Assembly (NCBI RefSeq): GCF_002608565.1
Contig: NZ_LIXM01000022.1
Coordinates: forward strand, 1-64,000
DNA length: 64,000 nt
Direction of reading: 5' to 3'
DNA from: Vibrio sp. PID17_43
GTDB taxonomy: Bacteria; Pseudomonadota; Gammaproteobacteria; Enterobacterales; Vibrionaceae
Below, piece after piece: positions 20,867-30,301 of the stretch (position 1 is the stretch's first letter; each line of letters starts with the position of its first letter). Below the pieces are notes generated by a model, which saw only the letters and a program-made list of their open reading frames with translations, was not told the origin of the DNA and did no database searches. The translations under genes were made by a program, and so were the position numbers.

Positions 20867-21469
20867 ATGAAAAAGCTGTTCGCACTGTTTTCTATGCTCA
20901 TGCTAAGCCTATCGGCACATGCTGCACAATTTAAAGAAGGGGAGCATTACAAGGTATTGGATCTGGAGGCATCTAAAAAGCCACTCGTGACCGAGTTCTT
21001 CTCTTTCTACTGCCCTGCCTGTAATCGATTTGAGCCGATCATTCAGCAACTGAAAAAGCAGCTGCCAGAAAACGTAAAACTACAAAAGAACCACGTGTCA
21101 TTCATGGGTGGCAACATGGGGATCTCAATGAATAAAGCATACGCCACGATAGTTGTGCTGAACGTCGAAGACAAAATGGTGCCAGTGCTCTTTAACCGCA
21201 TTCATAACATGGGTAAAGCTCCTCGTGACGAAGTAGAACTGCGCCAAATCTTCATTGATGAAGGTATTGATGCAAAGAAATTCGACGCGGCATTTAAAGG
21301 CTTCGCGGTTGACTCTATGGCTCGCCGTATGGATAAGCAATTTGAAAACAGCGGCATCACTGGCGTTCCAGCGGTTGTCGTTAACAATAAGTACCTGATT
21401 CAAGCGCAAAGTATCAAATCAACCGATGAATACTTTGCTCTAGTGAATTACTTGCTTACGCTAAAGTAA
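20867..21469 (+). CDS. dsbA: Thiol:disulfide interchange protein DsbA (CPAC active site)
   Basis: Periplasmic oxidase that introduces disulfides in exported proteins and is reoxidised by DsbB. The 200-residue precursor has a signal peptide ([19 protein letters not shown]) and a thioredoxin fold interrupted by a helical domain. The active site is Cys49-Pro-Ala-Cys52, in [13 protein letters not shown], where E. coli DsbA and V. cholerae TcpG have CPHC. The cis-proline loop is GVPAVVV. The ATG follows GGAG. It is probably cotranscribed with srkA, as in E. coli where Cpx controls the pair. The XX dipeptide change could alter the redox potential. Confidence 0.95.
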   Translation: MKKLFALFSMLMLSLSAHAAQFKEGEHYKVLDLEASKKPLVTEFFSFYCPACNRFEPIIQQLKKQLPENVKLQKNHVSFMGGNMGISMNKAYATIVVLNVEDKMVPVLFNRIHNMGKAPRDEVELRQIFIDEGIDAKKFDAAFKGFAVDSMARRMDKQFENSGITGVPAVVVNNKYLIQAQSIKSTDEYFALVNYLLTLK

Positions 21470-21484
21470 TTCACACCAAACGCC

Positions 21485-21509
21485 AAAAGGGGAGCTGGTG
21501 TTCCCCTTT
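21485..21509. terminator. Bidirectional terminator between dsbA and yihG
   Basis: AAAAGGGGA, a 7-nt loop and TTCCCCTTT between convergent genes; T residues are available on both strands. Confidence 0.85.
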
Positions 21510-21510
21510 G

Positions 21511-22395
21511 TTATTTATGAATGCCTTGCAACAACTGGTCTTTATCTTGCCACACATCACCAAGCCACTGCTGGAACTGACGCTTGTAAAGCTTGTCGTT
21601 GAAGTAATCCCCCAGAACACGCTCATCCACGGGTAGTACACTGACCCGCACGACAATCTTGTTCATCCGTCCCATCAATATGTCTTTAAATGGCTTATCG
21701 GTGTTTTCTGGGTACGCCAAGGTCACATCAATGATGTTCTCAAACTGATCGCCCATCGCCGCTAGCGTGTAAGCAATACCCCCAGATTTTGGCTGCAACA
21801 AATGTTGATAACCCACACGGCTCTTGCGTTGCTTTTCCTCGGTGAAACGAGTGCCTTCGACGTAATTTACCACCGTAGTTGGCGTGTGTTTGAACTTGGC
21901 ACATGAGCGGCGCGTGGTTTGCAAATCTTGACCACGCTTGTGCGGATTGCGGATCAAATACTCTCGAGAATAGCGACGCATAAATGGCATATCCAGCGCC
22001 CAACAGGCCATACCAATAAAAGGCACATACAATAATTGCTGTTTTAAGAAAAATTTTGGCATTGGAATGCGATCTTTAAATACACAACACAGTACAACAA
22101 TATCAGTCCAACTAAGATGATTACTGATCAGCAGGTACCAACCGTCCTTCTTTAGATTGTCGCCACCTTGAATATCCCACTCAACGCGGTTGAACAAGGC
22201 AAGAATGCCAGCATTGACAGTGGCCCAAACCCACATCATTTTGTTGGCAGCCTCTGTGCCTTTGGCTTTAAGCTTCGCAGTTGGAAGCAACCGCTTAAAA
22301 ATAGCGATGATACAAATTGCGATAGAGCAAAGAGCAGAGTTTAAAATCACGAAAAAAACGGTAAAAATAAATATTAGGTATGCCAACATCTTCAT
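21511..22395 (-). CDS. yihG: Acyltransferase family protein (YihG-like)
   Basis: A membrane-anchored acyltransferase of the PlsC superfamily, about 294 residues from the start I prefer. A hydrophobic N-terminal helix (MLAYLIFIFTVFFVILNSALC) precedes the catalytic NHLSWTD (NHx4D), and the substrate-binding block NYVEGTRFT follows. E. coli YihG is a related protein also near dsbA, reported to affect phospholipid acyl composition. The frame stays open to 22527, but residues before the hydrophobic helix look unrelated and Cys/Tyr-rich. The start at 22395 or 22389 lacks a clear Shine-Dalgarno. Confidence 0.85.
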   Translation of the reverse strand: MKMLAYLIFIFTVFFVILNSALCSIAICIIAIFKRLLPTAKLKAKGTEAANKMMWVWATVNAGILALFNRVEWDIQGGDNLKKDGWYLLISNHLSWTDIVVLCCVFKDRIPMPKFFLKQQLLYVPFIGMACWALDMPFMRRYSREYLIRNPHKRGQDLQTTRRSCAKFKHTPTTVVNYVEGTRFTEEKQRKSRVGYQHLLQPKSGGIAYTLAAMGDQFENIIDVTLAYPENTDKPFKDILMGRMNKIVVRVSVLPVDERVLGDYFNDKLYKRQFQQWLGDVWQDKDQLLQGIHK

Positions 22396-22556
22396 CAAAC
22401 AATAGCTTAAAGTGCGTGAGTAATAAAACAGCGTGTAATTATACAAGTCCATGGTCACATTGAAACATTTGTAACAATGGTCAGATTTGTTTTCACAATA
22501 AAAAAGTGAACTCATGCTCAAAAACACTCTTCATTCGACAAACAAGGAGAAAGCGA

Positions 22557-23513
22557 ATGAATCCAAGGATCACCTTATTGCCTTTGGCCTTTATCGTCAG
22601 TTCAGCACAAGCTCAACTTGCAGAAACCGCCGGTTTTAGCGGCGAGATTTCATTGAATACTGGCTTCGTCTCATCAGAGTCCAACTTCAACACCGATGGC
22701 AATAGCACAATTACGTCACTCAACCAGCGTGCCGAAAGTGATGAATCTTTTATCGTAGCTCCTTTGGGCAGCGCCGCGTATACCTTGGGTAACAAACTCA
22801 ATCACCAAGTGTACGCTGGTACTACGCGCTCCGATATCGCGATCGGTACTCTCGCCTTCCAGCTTGGTTATAAATACCAACTCGCTTCGGACACTGTGCT
22901 CGACTTTTCCTATCTACCGACCATCTTGAAAGGAGAGACATGGCAAGACCCATACCTAACTGGGCAATCGAGAAAAACCACCGATGAAGGCGGCAATGCG
23001 TTTCGTCTCCAAATCAACCGCTTCTTAGACAACAACTTTAATCTTGATTTGGCTTACGCAGAGAAAAACGTAGAGAAAGATACCGTGACCGATTCTTCCC
23101 TGCTGCGTGATGCAAAGATCTACTATATCAAAGGTGACTACCGCATTCCACTTAGCCGCACGTCGATACTGCAACCCGCACTTACCTACGTCTACCAAGA
23201 TGCGGATGGCGATGCTGAATCCTTCGACTCCTACCGATTCGAACTCAGTTGGTTCAAGTTCGTTAATCGCCATCGTTTTGCGGTTACGGCAGGCTACACA
23301 TTGAAAAACTACGAAGCAGCAAGTGACACGTTCGATAAAATACGTGATGACGGCAAACTCAGTTTATTCGCCGCCTACGAGTATAAGAATGTGTTCGATT
23401 GGCAAAATTGGTCGCTCATTTCTCTGGCAGGTTATGGGCACAACGACTCCAACATCACCTTCTACGATGAAAAAGAGTCCCTACTGACTGTCGGTTTGAA
23501 CTACGCTTTCTAA
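22557..23513 (+). CDS. DUF2860 family outer membrane beta-barrel protein
   Basis: A 318-residue protein with a signal peptide (MNPRITLLPLAFIVSSAQA) and a mature part full of alternating beta strands (SGEISLNTGFVSS, YRFELSWFKF, FAVTAGYTL), ending LLTVGLNYAF with a terminal Phe, the usual barrel assembly signal. I recognise the pattern as DUF2860, frequent in vibrios. It probably forms an outer membrane barrel; substrate and function are unknown. AAGGAG lies before the ATG at 22557. It is a single-gene unit followed by a hairpin shared with comM. Confidence 0.82.
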   Translation: MNPRITLLPLAFIVSSAQAQLAETAGFSGEISLNTGFVSSESNFNTDGNSTITSLNQRAESDESFIVAPLGSAAYTLGNKLNHQVYAGTTRSDIAIGTLAFQLGYKYQLASDTVLDFSYLPTILKGETWQDPYLTGQSRKTTDEGGNAFRLQINRFLDNNFNLDLAYAEKNVEKDTVTDSSLLRDAKIYYIKGDYRIPLSRTSILQPALTYVYQDADGDAESFDSYRFELSWFKFVNRHRFAVTAGYTLKNYEAASDTFDKIRDDGKLSLFAAYEYKNVFDWQNWSLISLAGYGHNDSNITFYDEKESLLTVGLNYAF

Positions 23514-23520
23514 TCGCTTT

Positions 23521-23555
23521 AATCGCAGCAAGTGACGTTTTCTCGCTGCGATTTT
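23521..23555. terminator. Terminator between DUF2860 gene and comM
   Basis: AATCGCAGC, a 15-nt loop and GCTGCGATTTT between convergent genes. Confidence 0.75.
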
Positions 23556-23563
23556 CTACTCAT

Positions 23564-25087
23564 CTACACGGCTTGCGCGGTCAACTGTTTGAGCAATCTA
23601 TCCATCGCTCGATAACCTAATGCTTCGGCAAGATGGGGACGCTCAATTTGTGGCGATCCTTCAAGGTCAGCAATGGTACGCGCCACTTTGATGATCCGGT
23701 GATAAGCCCGAATAGAAAGCCCAAGGCGATGAAGTGCATTTTCCAAAAACTCCGCATCGCTTTTCTGCAGCGGGCAGAAAGCTTCTATCTCACGACTCCC
23801 CAGCAGTGCATTTACTTTACCACTGCGATTGAGCATGCAGCCACGCGCTTTATTCACCCGCTCTTTAACGACAGCTGTCGGCTCTCCCCTATCTCCCCCT
23901 TCAGCCAGTGTGCCTTTGGGTAGTGCTGGAATTTCTAGCGACATGTCAAAGCGATCGAGCAAGGGCCCGGATAAGCGACCAAGATAACGCAATATCGCCT
24001 GTGGGTTGGTTCGCGCTTGGTTGCCTTCGTAATAACCTGTTGGACTTGGATTGAGTGCACCGACCAATTGAAAGCGGGCTGGAAAGCGAGTTTTACCTTG
24101 TGCGCGTGAGATAATAATCTCCCCAGACTCTAAAGGCTCACGCAAAGAATCAAGCACTTTTCGGTCAAACTCTGGCATCTCATCTAAGAACAATAAGCCG
24201 TTATGAGCTAACGAGATCTCTCCCGGCCTTGGGATGGAGCCTCCGCCAACCAATGCCGCCATGGAGCTAGAGTGATGCGGCGCGCGAAGTGGCCTTGTCT
24301 TCCAGTTGTGTTCATTGATTTCACTTTGAGTTAGCGATGCAACAGCGGCCGTTTCCATCGCTTCTTCATCGCTCATTTCAGGTAATAAGTCACACAAGCG
24401 AGAAGCCAACATGGTCTTGCCGGTACCTGGAGGGCCAAGAAAAAGGAGATTGTGATTCCCTGCTGCTGCAATCTCCAGCGCTCGCTTACCCTGCTGCTGA
24501 CCAATAATGTCCTGCAAGTCACGACGGTGTGTCTTGACCTCTTTTTTCTTAAGTGTTTGGTACAAATTTAATTGATGCTGGCCACAAAGCTCAGCACAGA
24601 CTTCCAATAATGATTGGGCTGATTTGTGCTGAGCTTTACCGACTAACGCCGCCTGATCGCCATTGGCATGGGGCACCACTAAACAGCGCTGTTTCTTATT
24701 CGCAGCAAGCGCCGCTGGCAACACACCTTTTACCGCTCTCAATCCACCAGAAAGCGCTAATTCACCGACAAACTCATAACTTTTGAGCTTATCTGTCGCG
24801 ATCTGCTCTGAAGCAGCCAAAATCCCTAATGCAATCGGCAGATCAAAGCGCCCCCCTTCTTTAGGCAAATCCGCTGGTGCCAGATTGACCGTAATACGCT
24901 TGGCAGGAAACTGAAAATTTGAATTGACGATCGCACTGCGAACGCGATCTTTCGATTCTTTTACTGTGGTTTCTGGTAATCCAACTAGCGTAAAGCCTGG
25001 CATCCCATTACTGATGTGAACTTCCACGCTAACTGACGGCGCTTGCACACCCACACTTGCCCGACTATGAATGATTGCCAGCCCCAT
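23564..25087 (-). CDS. comM: YifB/ComM family AAA+ Mg-chelatase-like ATPase
   Basis: Hexameric branch-migration helicase that aids integration of transforming DNA; V. cholerae ComM has been shown to do this. The 507-residue protein has an N-terminal Lon-S5-like domain (about 1-170), a Walker A GPPGTGKTML near residue 218, the APHHSSSMAAL segment, Walker B LLFLDEMPEF, and a C-terminal Mg-chelatase domain with LSIRAYHRIIKVARTIADL. With dprA it is a second competence-related gene in the window. It is divergent from the ilv operon, 203 bp from ilvL. Confidence 0.94.
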   Translation of the reverse strand: MGLAIIHSRASVGVQAPSVSVEVHISNGMPGFTLVGLPETTVKESKDRVRSAIVNSNFQFPAKRITVNLAPADLPKEGGRFDLPIALGILAASEQIATDKLKSYEFVGELALSGGLRAVKGVLPAALAANKKQRCLVVPHANGDQAALVGKAQHKSAQSLLEVCAELCGQHQLNLYQTLKKKEVKTHRRDLQDIIGQQQGKRALEIAAAGNHNLLFLGPPGTGKTMLASRLCDLLPEMSDEEAMETAAVASLTQSEINEHNWKTRPLRAPHHSSSMAALVGGGSIPRPGEISLAHNGLLFLDEMPEFDRKVLDSLREPLESGEIIISRAQGKTRFPARFQLVGALNPSPTGYYEGNQARTNPQAILRYLGRLSGPLLDRFDMSLEIPALPKGTLAEGGDRGEPTAVVKERVNKARGCMLNRSGKVNALLGSREIEAFCPLQKSDAEFLENALHRLGLSIRAYHRIIKVARTIADLEGSPQIERPHLAEALGYRAMDRLLKQLTAQAV

Positions 25088-25290
25088 AAATTCCTCAATT
25101 TTGTATACGTTATATGATCATAGATTACCTATCTGGATAGGTTATATAGCGCGTACAGATTGGAACTAAATGTGAAAAAAGAATGAGTTTTTGCTTGTCA
25201 TGCAGCAGATTTGTGTGTTACCACTAGTGACGCAAACATTTTCGTAGAACATTACACAATACTTTTTAACGAAAACAGAACGACAGACAG

Positions 25291-25380
25291 ATGAACTTAA
25301 TCGCTCACATCAACTCACTGCTAGCCCTGATTATCGTGGTCATTATTGGCACCGCACGGGGTATTGTGGGCGAAAGATAA
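25291..25380 (+). CDS. ilvL: ilvGMEDA operon leader peptide IlvL
   Basis: A 29-codon leader peptide in which 14 residues are Leu, Ile or Val (4 Leu, 7 Ile, 3 Val), including a LALIIVVII run. When the three branched-chain aminoacyl-tRNAs are scarce, ribosomes stall in this run, which favours an antiterminator fold of the leader RNA. A terminator hairpin lies 12 bp beyond the stop, and ilvG starts 170 bp further on. The peptide has no role beyond attenuation. Confidence 0.92.
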   Translation: MNLIAHINSLLALIIVVIIGTARGIVGER

Positions 25381-25391
25381 CCACAAATTAC

Positions 25392-25428
25392 AAAAAACCC
25401 CCGCACTGAGAAGTCCGGGGGTTTTTTT
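25392..25428 (+). terminator. ilv operon attenuator
   Basis: AAAAAACCCCCG, a 12-nt loop and CGGGGG followed by seven T residues form the intrinsic terminator of the leader. It lies between ilvL and ilvG, where attenuation is expected. Confidence 0.92.
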
Positions 25429-25549
25429 ACAACTACACGTTGTCATCTGTCTAACCCTCAGACAGCTTAACGGGAAGAATGGGAGTGCACATGAAGTGCA
25501 AAACGCATGGCGATAGCTACGAGCCACAACGTAGCAAAGGAGGTTTACG

Positions 25550-27196
25550 ATGACCGGTGCAGAACTAGTCGTAGCCGCTTTAAGGCAGCAAGGTATCAAG
25601 ACGGTGTTTGGGTATCCGGGGGGAGCCATCATGCCAATCTACGATGCGTTGTATGACGGAGGTGTCGAGCACATCTTATGCCGTCATGAGCAAGGGGCTG
25701 CGATGGCCGCTATCGGGATGGCTCGCGCGACACAAGACGTTGCGGTTTGTATGGCCACTTCCGGCCCAGGCGCCACCAACCTTGTTACTGGCCTTGCCGA
25801 TGCCTTCCTCGATTCCGTTCCTCTCGTCGCCATCACAGGTCAGGTTGCTAGCTCTCATATCGGTACCGACGCATTCCAAGAAATAGATGTGATCGGAATA
25901 TCCCTAGCTTGTACCAAACACAGCTATCTAGTAACCGACATTAAAGACCTTGCCCCAACACTCGCCGAAGCGTTCGAAGTGGCAAAAGCCGGTCGCCCGG
26001 GCCCTGTGATTGTCGATATAGCCAAAGACGTTCAGCTTGCACAGGCGCCAACCGAGCTCCTGCCTCCATATATTCCACCAGCTATCCCTCAAGTGAGCGA
26101 TAAAGACATCAAACGCGCACAACAAGTACTGGCCGCTTCTACCCGCCCTGTATTATACGTCGGCGGTGGTGTTCAGCTAGCGAAAGCAACAGGAGCAGTA
26201 CGTGAGTTCCTGCGTTTAAACCCAATGCCAGCGGTAAGCACGCTAAAAGGCTTAGGGACAATTGAACGCCATGACCCGCACTACCTGGGTATGTTGGGTA
26301 TGCACGGCACCAAAGCGGCTAACCTTGTAGTTCAAGAATGTGACCTTTTGATTGTGGTTGGGGCTCGTTTTGATGACCGCGTGACAGGTAAGCTTGATAC
26401 CTTTGCCCCACATGCGAAAGTGATTCATATCGATATCGATGCGGCAGAAATCCATAAGCTGCGCCACGCCAATGCACCACTGCGCGGCGATATCAATACC
26501 ATTCTTCCTCAGTTAGAATTAACCCAAGATATTTCACCTTGGGTGCATCACAGTGAAAGCCTACGTAGCGGATTCAAATGGCGCTACGACCACCCAGGCG
26601 AACTTATCTACGCACCGTTATTACTTAAGCAACTGTCAGATATGATGCCGGATAGCTCAATTGTCTCAACCGACGTAGGTCAGCATCAGATGTGGGCTGC
26701 ACAGCATATCCAACCGCGAGCTCCACAAAACTTCATAACCTCTGCTGGTCTTGGCACCATGGGGTTTGGCTTACCAGCTGCGATGGGCGCAGCTGTCGCT
26801 CGAGCGGATGATCAGTCTATTCTTATTTCTGGTGACGGCTCATTCATGATGAACGTGCAAGAACTCGGCACGCTGAAACGTCGTCAGATCCCCGTGAAGA
26901 TTGTTCTCCTCAACAACCAGCGTCTTGGCATGGTTCGTCAGTGGCAGTCATTGTTCTTTGATGGTCGCCACAGTGAAACCATTCTTGATGACAACCCAGA
27001 CTTCGTCATGCTGGCAAAAGCGTTCGATATTCCGGGGAAAACCATCACCAAGAAAGAAGAAGTCGAACCGGCGCTCAAAGAGATGCTGGAAAGCAAAACT
27101 TCATACCTGCTTCACGTTTTGATCGATGAAGAAGAGAACGTGTGGCCACTTGTACCACCTGGCGCATCAAACAGTGATATGTTGGAAAACACCTAG
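25550..27196 (+). CDS. ilvG: Acetolactate synthase II, large subunit
   Basis: ThDP-dependent enzyme that condenses pyruvate with pyruvate or 2-ketobutyrate, the first common step of Ile and Val synthesis. The 548-residue frame is intact, unlike the frameshifted ilvG of E. coli K-12. It has the N-terminal [13 protein letters not shown] and the catalytic Glu in [11 protein letters not shown] near residue 47. The C-terminal ThDP motif GDGSFMMN continues to [20 protein letters not shown] precedes the ATG. First structural gene of ilvGMEDA. Confidence 0.97.
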   Translation: MTGAELVVAALRQQGIKTVFGYPGGAIMPIYDALYDGGVEHILCRHEQGAAMAAIGMARATQDVAVCMATSGPGATNLVTGLADAFLDSVPLVAITGQVASSHIGTDAFQEIDVIGISLACTKHSYLVTDIKDLAPTLAEAFEVAKAGRPGPVIVDIAKDVQLAQAPTELLPPYIPPAIPQVSDKDIKRAQQVLAASTRPVLYVGGGVQLAKATGAVREFLRLNPMPAVSTLKGLGTIERHDPHYLGMLGMHGTKAANLVVQECDLLIVVGARFDDRVTGKLDTFAPHAKVIHIDIDAAEIHKLRHANAPLRGDINTILPQLELTQDISPWVHHSESLRSGFKWRYDHPGELIYAPLLLKQLSDMMPDSSIVSTDVGQHQMWAAQHIQPRAPQNFITSAGLGTMGFGLPAAMGAAVARADDQSILISGDGSFMMNVQELGTLKRRQIPVKIVLLNNQRLGMVRQWQSLFFDGRHSETILDDNPDFVMLAKAFDIPGKTITKKEEVEPALKEMLESKTSYLLHVLIDEEENVWPLVPPGASNSDMLENT

Positions 27197-27207
27197 GAGA
27201 CCATCAC

Positions 27208-27492
27208 ATGGACAGATATTTACTCGACATCAAAGCCGATGACAAACCGGTACTGTTAGAGCGCGTTCTTCGTGTGATTCGTCACCGAGGCTTTGTGATC
27301 AAACAAGTGGCTGCAACGCAAAACCACGCAAGCAGAGTCGCCAGCGTAGAGATCATCGTCGACAGCGATCGACCGATCTCTTTTTTGGTCAATCAAATTG
27401 AGAAGTTGTGGGATATCCGTACTGTTGAAGTACTTAAGATCTGCAACGATGAACTCCCAAATCACAACTTACAACAACACGTGAGTGCATAA
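27208..27492 (+). CDS. ilvM: Acetolactate synthase II, small subunit
   Basis: A 94-residue ACT-domain subunit that stabilises and activates IlvG. The fold is visible as MDRYLLDIKADDKPVLLERVLRV, then RHRGFVIKQVAA and SRVASVEIIV. Isozyme II is classically resistant to valine, unlike isozymes I and III. It begins 11 bp after ilvG with GGAG upstream and precedes ilvE by 12 bp. Confidence 0.95.
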   Translation: MDRYLLDIKADDKPVLLERVLRVIRHRGFVIKQVAATQNHASRVASVEIIVDSDRPISFLVNQIEKLWDIRTVEVLKICNDELPNHNLQQHVSA

Positions 27493-27504
27493 GGAAGGCA
27501 ATAA

Positions 27505-28443
27505 ATGGCAATGAACACTGCAGATTTTATTTGGTTTAATGGTGAGATGGTTCCGTGGGCAGAGGCGAACGTTCACGTTCTTACTCATGCGATGCATTAC
27601 GGCACCTCTGTTTTTGAAGGCGTACGCTGCTACAACACGCCAAAAGGGCCAATTGTCTTCCGTCACCGTGAACACGCACAACGTTTAAAAGACTCTGCCA
27701 AGATCTACCGCTTCCCGATCCCATACTCCGTAGAAGAAATCATGGAAGCAACACGCGAAACACTACGCCAGAACAAACTCGATAGCGCTTACATTCGCCC
27801 ATTGGGTTTTGTCGGTAATGTCGGTTTGGGTGTGTGCCCACCTGTTGGTACAGAGATGGACCTAATCATTGCAGCGTTCCCTTGGGGTTCATACCTAGGC
27901 GAAGAAGCGTTAGAAGCAGGCGTTGATGCAATGATTTCTAGCTGGAACCGCGCCGCACCAAATACCATCCCTACCGCAGCAAAAGCAGGCGGCAACTACC
28001 TTTCCTCACTGTTGGTTGGTGGTGAAGCGCGTCGCCACGGTTACGATGAAGGCATTGCTCTAAGCGTTGATGGTTATCTATCGGAAGGTGCCGGTGAAAA
28101 TATCTTTGTCATCAAAGATGGCGTGATCACCACACCACCAGCAACCAGCGCGATTCTCCCGGGCATCACTCGTGACTCGATCATGACCATTGCACGCGAT
28201 AAAGGTTATGAAGTACGTGAAGCGAATATTGCTCGTGAAGCACTTTACCTTGCCGATGAAGTATTTATGACAGGTACCGCGGCCGAAGTTGTGCCAGTGG
28301 CAACCATCGACAAAATTGAAGTGGGCACTGGCAAACGCGGCCCAATTACTAAAGAACTGCAAACGGCCTACTTTGGCCTATTTAACGGCACCACCGAAGA
28401 TAAGTGGGGTTGGTTAGACTATGTGTACCCAGAGCAAAAGTAA
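27505..28443 (+). CDS. ilvE: Branched-chain amino acid aminotransferase
   Basis: PLP enzyme of fold type IV that catalyses the last transamination to Leu, Ile and Val with glutamate. The 312 residues include HVLTHAMHYGTSVFEGVRCY near 28-47, the PLP-lysine region AAKAGGNYLSSLL near 156-168, and the phosphate-binding SEGAGENIF and GTAAEVVPV segments. The start at 27505 follows AAGGAAGG. It lies between ilvM and ilvD. Confidence 0.97.
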   Translation: MAMNTADFIWFNGEMVPWAEANVHVLTHAMHYGTSVFEGVRCYNTPKGPIVFRHREHAQRLKDSAKIYRFPIPYSVEEIMEATRETLRQNKLDSAYIRPLGFVGNVGLGVCPPVGTEMDLIIAAFPWGSYLGEEALEAGVDAMISSWNRAAPNTIPTAAKAGGNYLSSLLVGGEARRHGYDEGIALSVDGYLSEGAGENIFVIKDGVITTPPATSAILPGITRDSIMTIARDKGYEVREANIAREALYLADEVFMTGTAAEVVPVATIDKIEVGTGKRGPITKELQTAYFGLFNGTTEDKWGWLDYVYPEQK

Positions 28444-28456
28444 GAAGGATTAGGAA

Positions 28457-30298
28457 ATGCCAAAATATAGATCAGCTACCACCACACATGGTCGCAACAT
28501 GGCGGGGGCGCGTGCATTATGGCGTGCAACAGGCGTAAAAGATGAAGACTTCGGTAAGCCAATCATTGCCGTCGTAAACTCGTTTACTCAATTTGTTCCG
28601 GGTCACGTACATCTCAAAGACATGGGTCAACTTGTTGCCCGTGAAATCGAAAAAGCAGGCGGTATCGCCAAAGAATTCAACACCATCGCGGTAGATGATG
28701 GTATCGCTATGGGTCACGGCGGCATGCTCTACTCGCTGCCATCTCGCGAACTGATCGCAGACTCTGTGGAGTACATGGTTAACGCGCATTGTGCCGATGC
28801 AATGGTGTGTATCTCTAACTGTGACAAAATCACTCCGGGAATGTTAATGGCATCCATGCGCCTCAACATCCCTGTCATCTTCGTGTCTGGTGGTCCAATG
28901 GAAGCGGGTAAAACCAAGCTTTCTGATCAGATCATCAAGCTAGACCTTGTTGATGCAATGATCCAAGGCGCGGATCCAAAAGTGTCTGATGAACAAAGCG
29001 AGCAGATCGAACGCAGCGCATGTCCAACCTGTGGATCGTGTTCAGGAATGTTCACGGCAAACTCAATGAACTGCCTAACTGAAGCGCTGGGTCTATCTCA
29101 ACCAGGTAATGGTTCAATGCTAGCAACTCACGCTGACCGTGAGCAGCTATTCCTTAATGCAGGTCGTCGCATTGTTGAACTGACTCGTCGTTACTACGAG
29201 CAAGATGACGAATCGGCATTGCCACGCAACATCGCAACCTTTGATGCCTTTGAAAACGCAATGGCACTGGATATCGCGATGGGTGGCTCAACTAACACCA
29301 TTTTGCACCTATTGGCAGCCGCACAAGAAGGTGAAGTGGATTTCGATATGGAAGATATCGATCGTCTGTCTCGCCAAGTACCACACCTATGTAAAGTAGC
29401 ACCATCCACGCAAAAATATCACATGGAAGACGTACACCGCGCTGGTGGTGTCATGGCTATCCTTGGTGAACTAGACCGTGCAGGTCTACTACACAATCAA
29501 GCTCGCACTGTACTTGGTCTTTCAATGAAGGAGCAGTTAGCGAAATACGACATCATCCAAACGGAAGATGAAGACGTACTAAAGTTCTTCCGAGCAGGTC
29601 CTGCTGGCATTCGTACCACTCAAGCTTTCTCACAAGATTGTCGCTGGGATCGCCTTGACGACGATCGTGTAGAAGGTTGTATTCGTGCCATCGATCATGC
29701 CTTTAGCCAAGAAGGCGGTCTAGCGGTTCTATCAGGCAACATCGCATTAGACGGCTGTATCGTTAAAACCGCAGGCGTTGATGAGAGCATTCTTAAATTC
29801 ACTGGCCCTGCAGTGGTATTTGAAAGCCAAGAAGATGCGGTAGAAGGCATCTTGGGCGGTAAAGTCAAAGCTGGCGACGTGGTTGTTATCCGTTACGAAG
29901 GCCCTAAAGGTGGTCCGGGCATGCAAGAGATGCTTTACCCAACCACTTACCTAAAATCGATGGGACTTGGTAAAGAGTGTGCGCTTCTGACTGACGGTCG
30001 TTTCTCTGGTGGTACATCTGGTCTGTCTATCGGCCACGCCTCTCCTGAGGCTGCCAACGGCGGAGCTATTGGCTTGGTTAAACAAGGCGACATGATCGCA
30101 ATTGATATCCCAAACCGTTCGATTTCACTCGAAGTGTCGGAACAAGAACTTGCTGAGCGCCGTGCAAAACAAGACGAATTAGGCTGGAAGCCAGTTGACC
30201 GTCAACGTGAAGTTTCATTTGCACTCAAAGCGTACGCAAGTATGGCGACCAGTGCTGACAAAGGTGCAGTACGAGACAAATCTAAGCTAGAGGGCTAG
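28457..30298 (+). CDS. ilvD: Dihydroxy-acid dehydratase
   Basis: Fe-S enzyme that dehydrates 2,3-dihydroxy acids to 2-keto acids in Ile and Val synthesis. The 613-residue length is standard. Cluster ligands are seen in [10 protein letters not shown] near residue 121 and [19 protein letters not shown] near 193-211. The C-terminal [14 protein letters not shown] motif is complete. It begins 13 bp after ilvE and ends 3 bp before ilvA. Confidence 0.98.
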   Translation: MPKYRSATTTHGRNMAGARALWRATGVKDEDFGKPIIAVVNSFTQFVPGHVHLKDMGQLVAREIEKAGGIAKEFNTIAVDDGIAMGHGGMLYSLPSRELIADSVEYMVNAHCADAMVCISNCDKITPGMLMASMRLNIPVIFVSGGPMEAGKTKLSDQIIKLDLVDAMIQGADPKVSDEQSEQIERSACPTCGSCSGMFTANSMNCLTEALGLSQPGNGSMLATHADREQLFLNAGRRIVELTRRYYEQDDESALPRNIATFDAFENAMALDIAMGGSTNTILHLLAAAQEGEVDFDMEDIDRLSRQVPHLCKVAPSTQKYHMEDVHRAGGVMAILGELDRAGLLHNQARTVLGLSMKEQLAKYDIIQTEDEDVLKFFRAGPAGIRTTQAFSQDCRWDRLDDDRVEGCIRAIDHAFSQEGGLAVLSGNIALDGCIVKTAGVDESILKFTGPAVVFESQEDAVEGILGGKVKAGDVVVIRYEGPKGGPGMQEMLYPTTYLKSMGLGKECALLTDGRFSGGTSGLSIGHASPEAANGGAIGLVKQGDMIAIDIPNRSISLEVSEQELAERRAKQDELGWKPVDRQREVSFALKAYASMATSADKGAVRDKSKLEG

Positions 30299-30301
30299 CT
30301 T

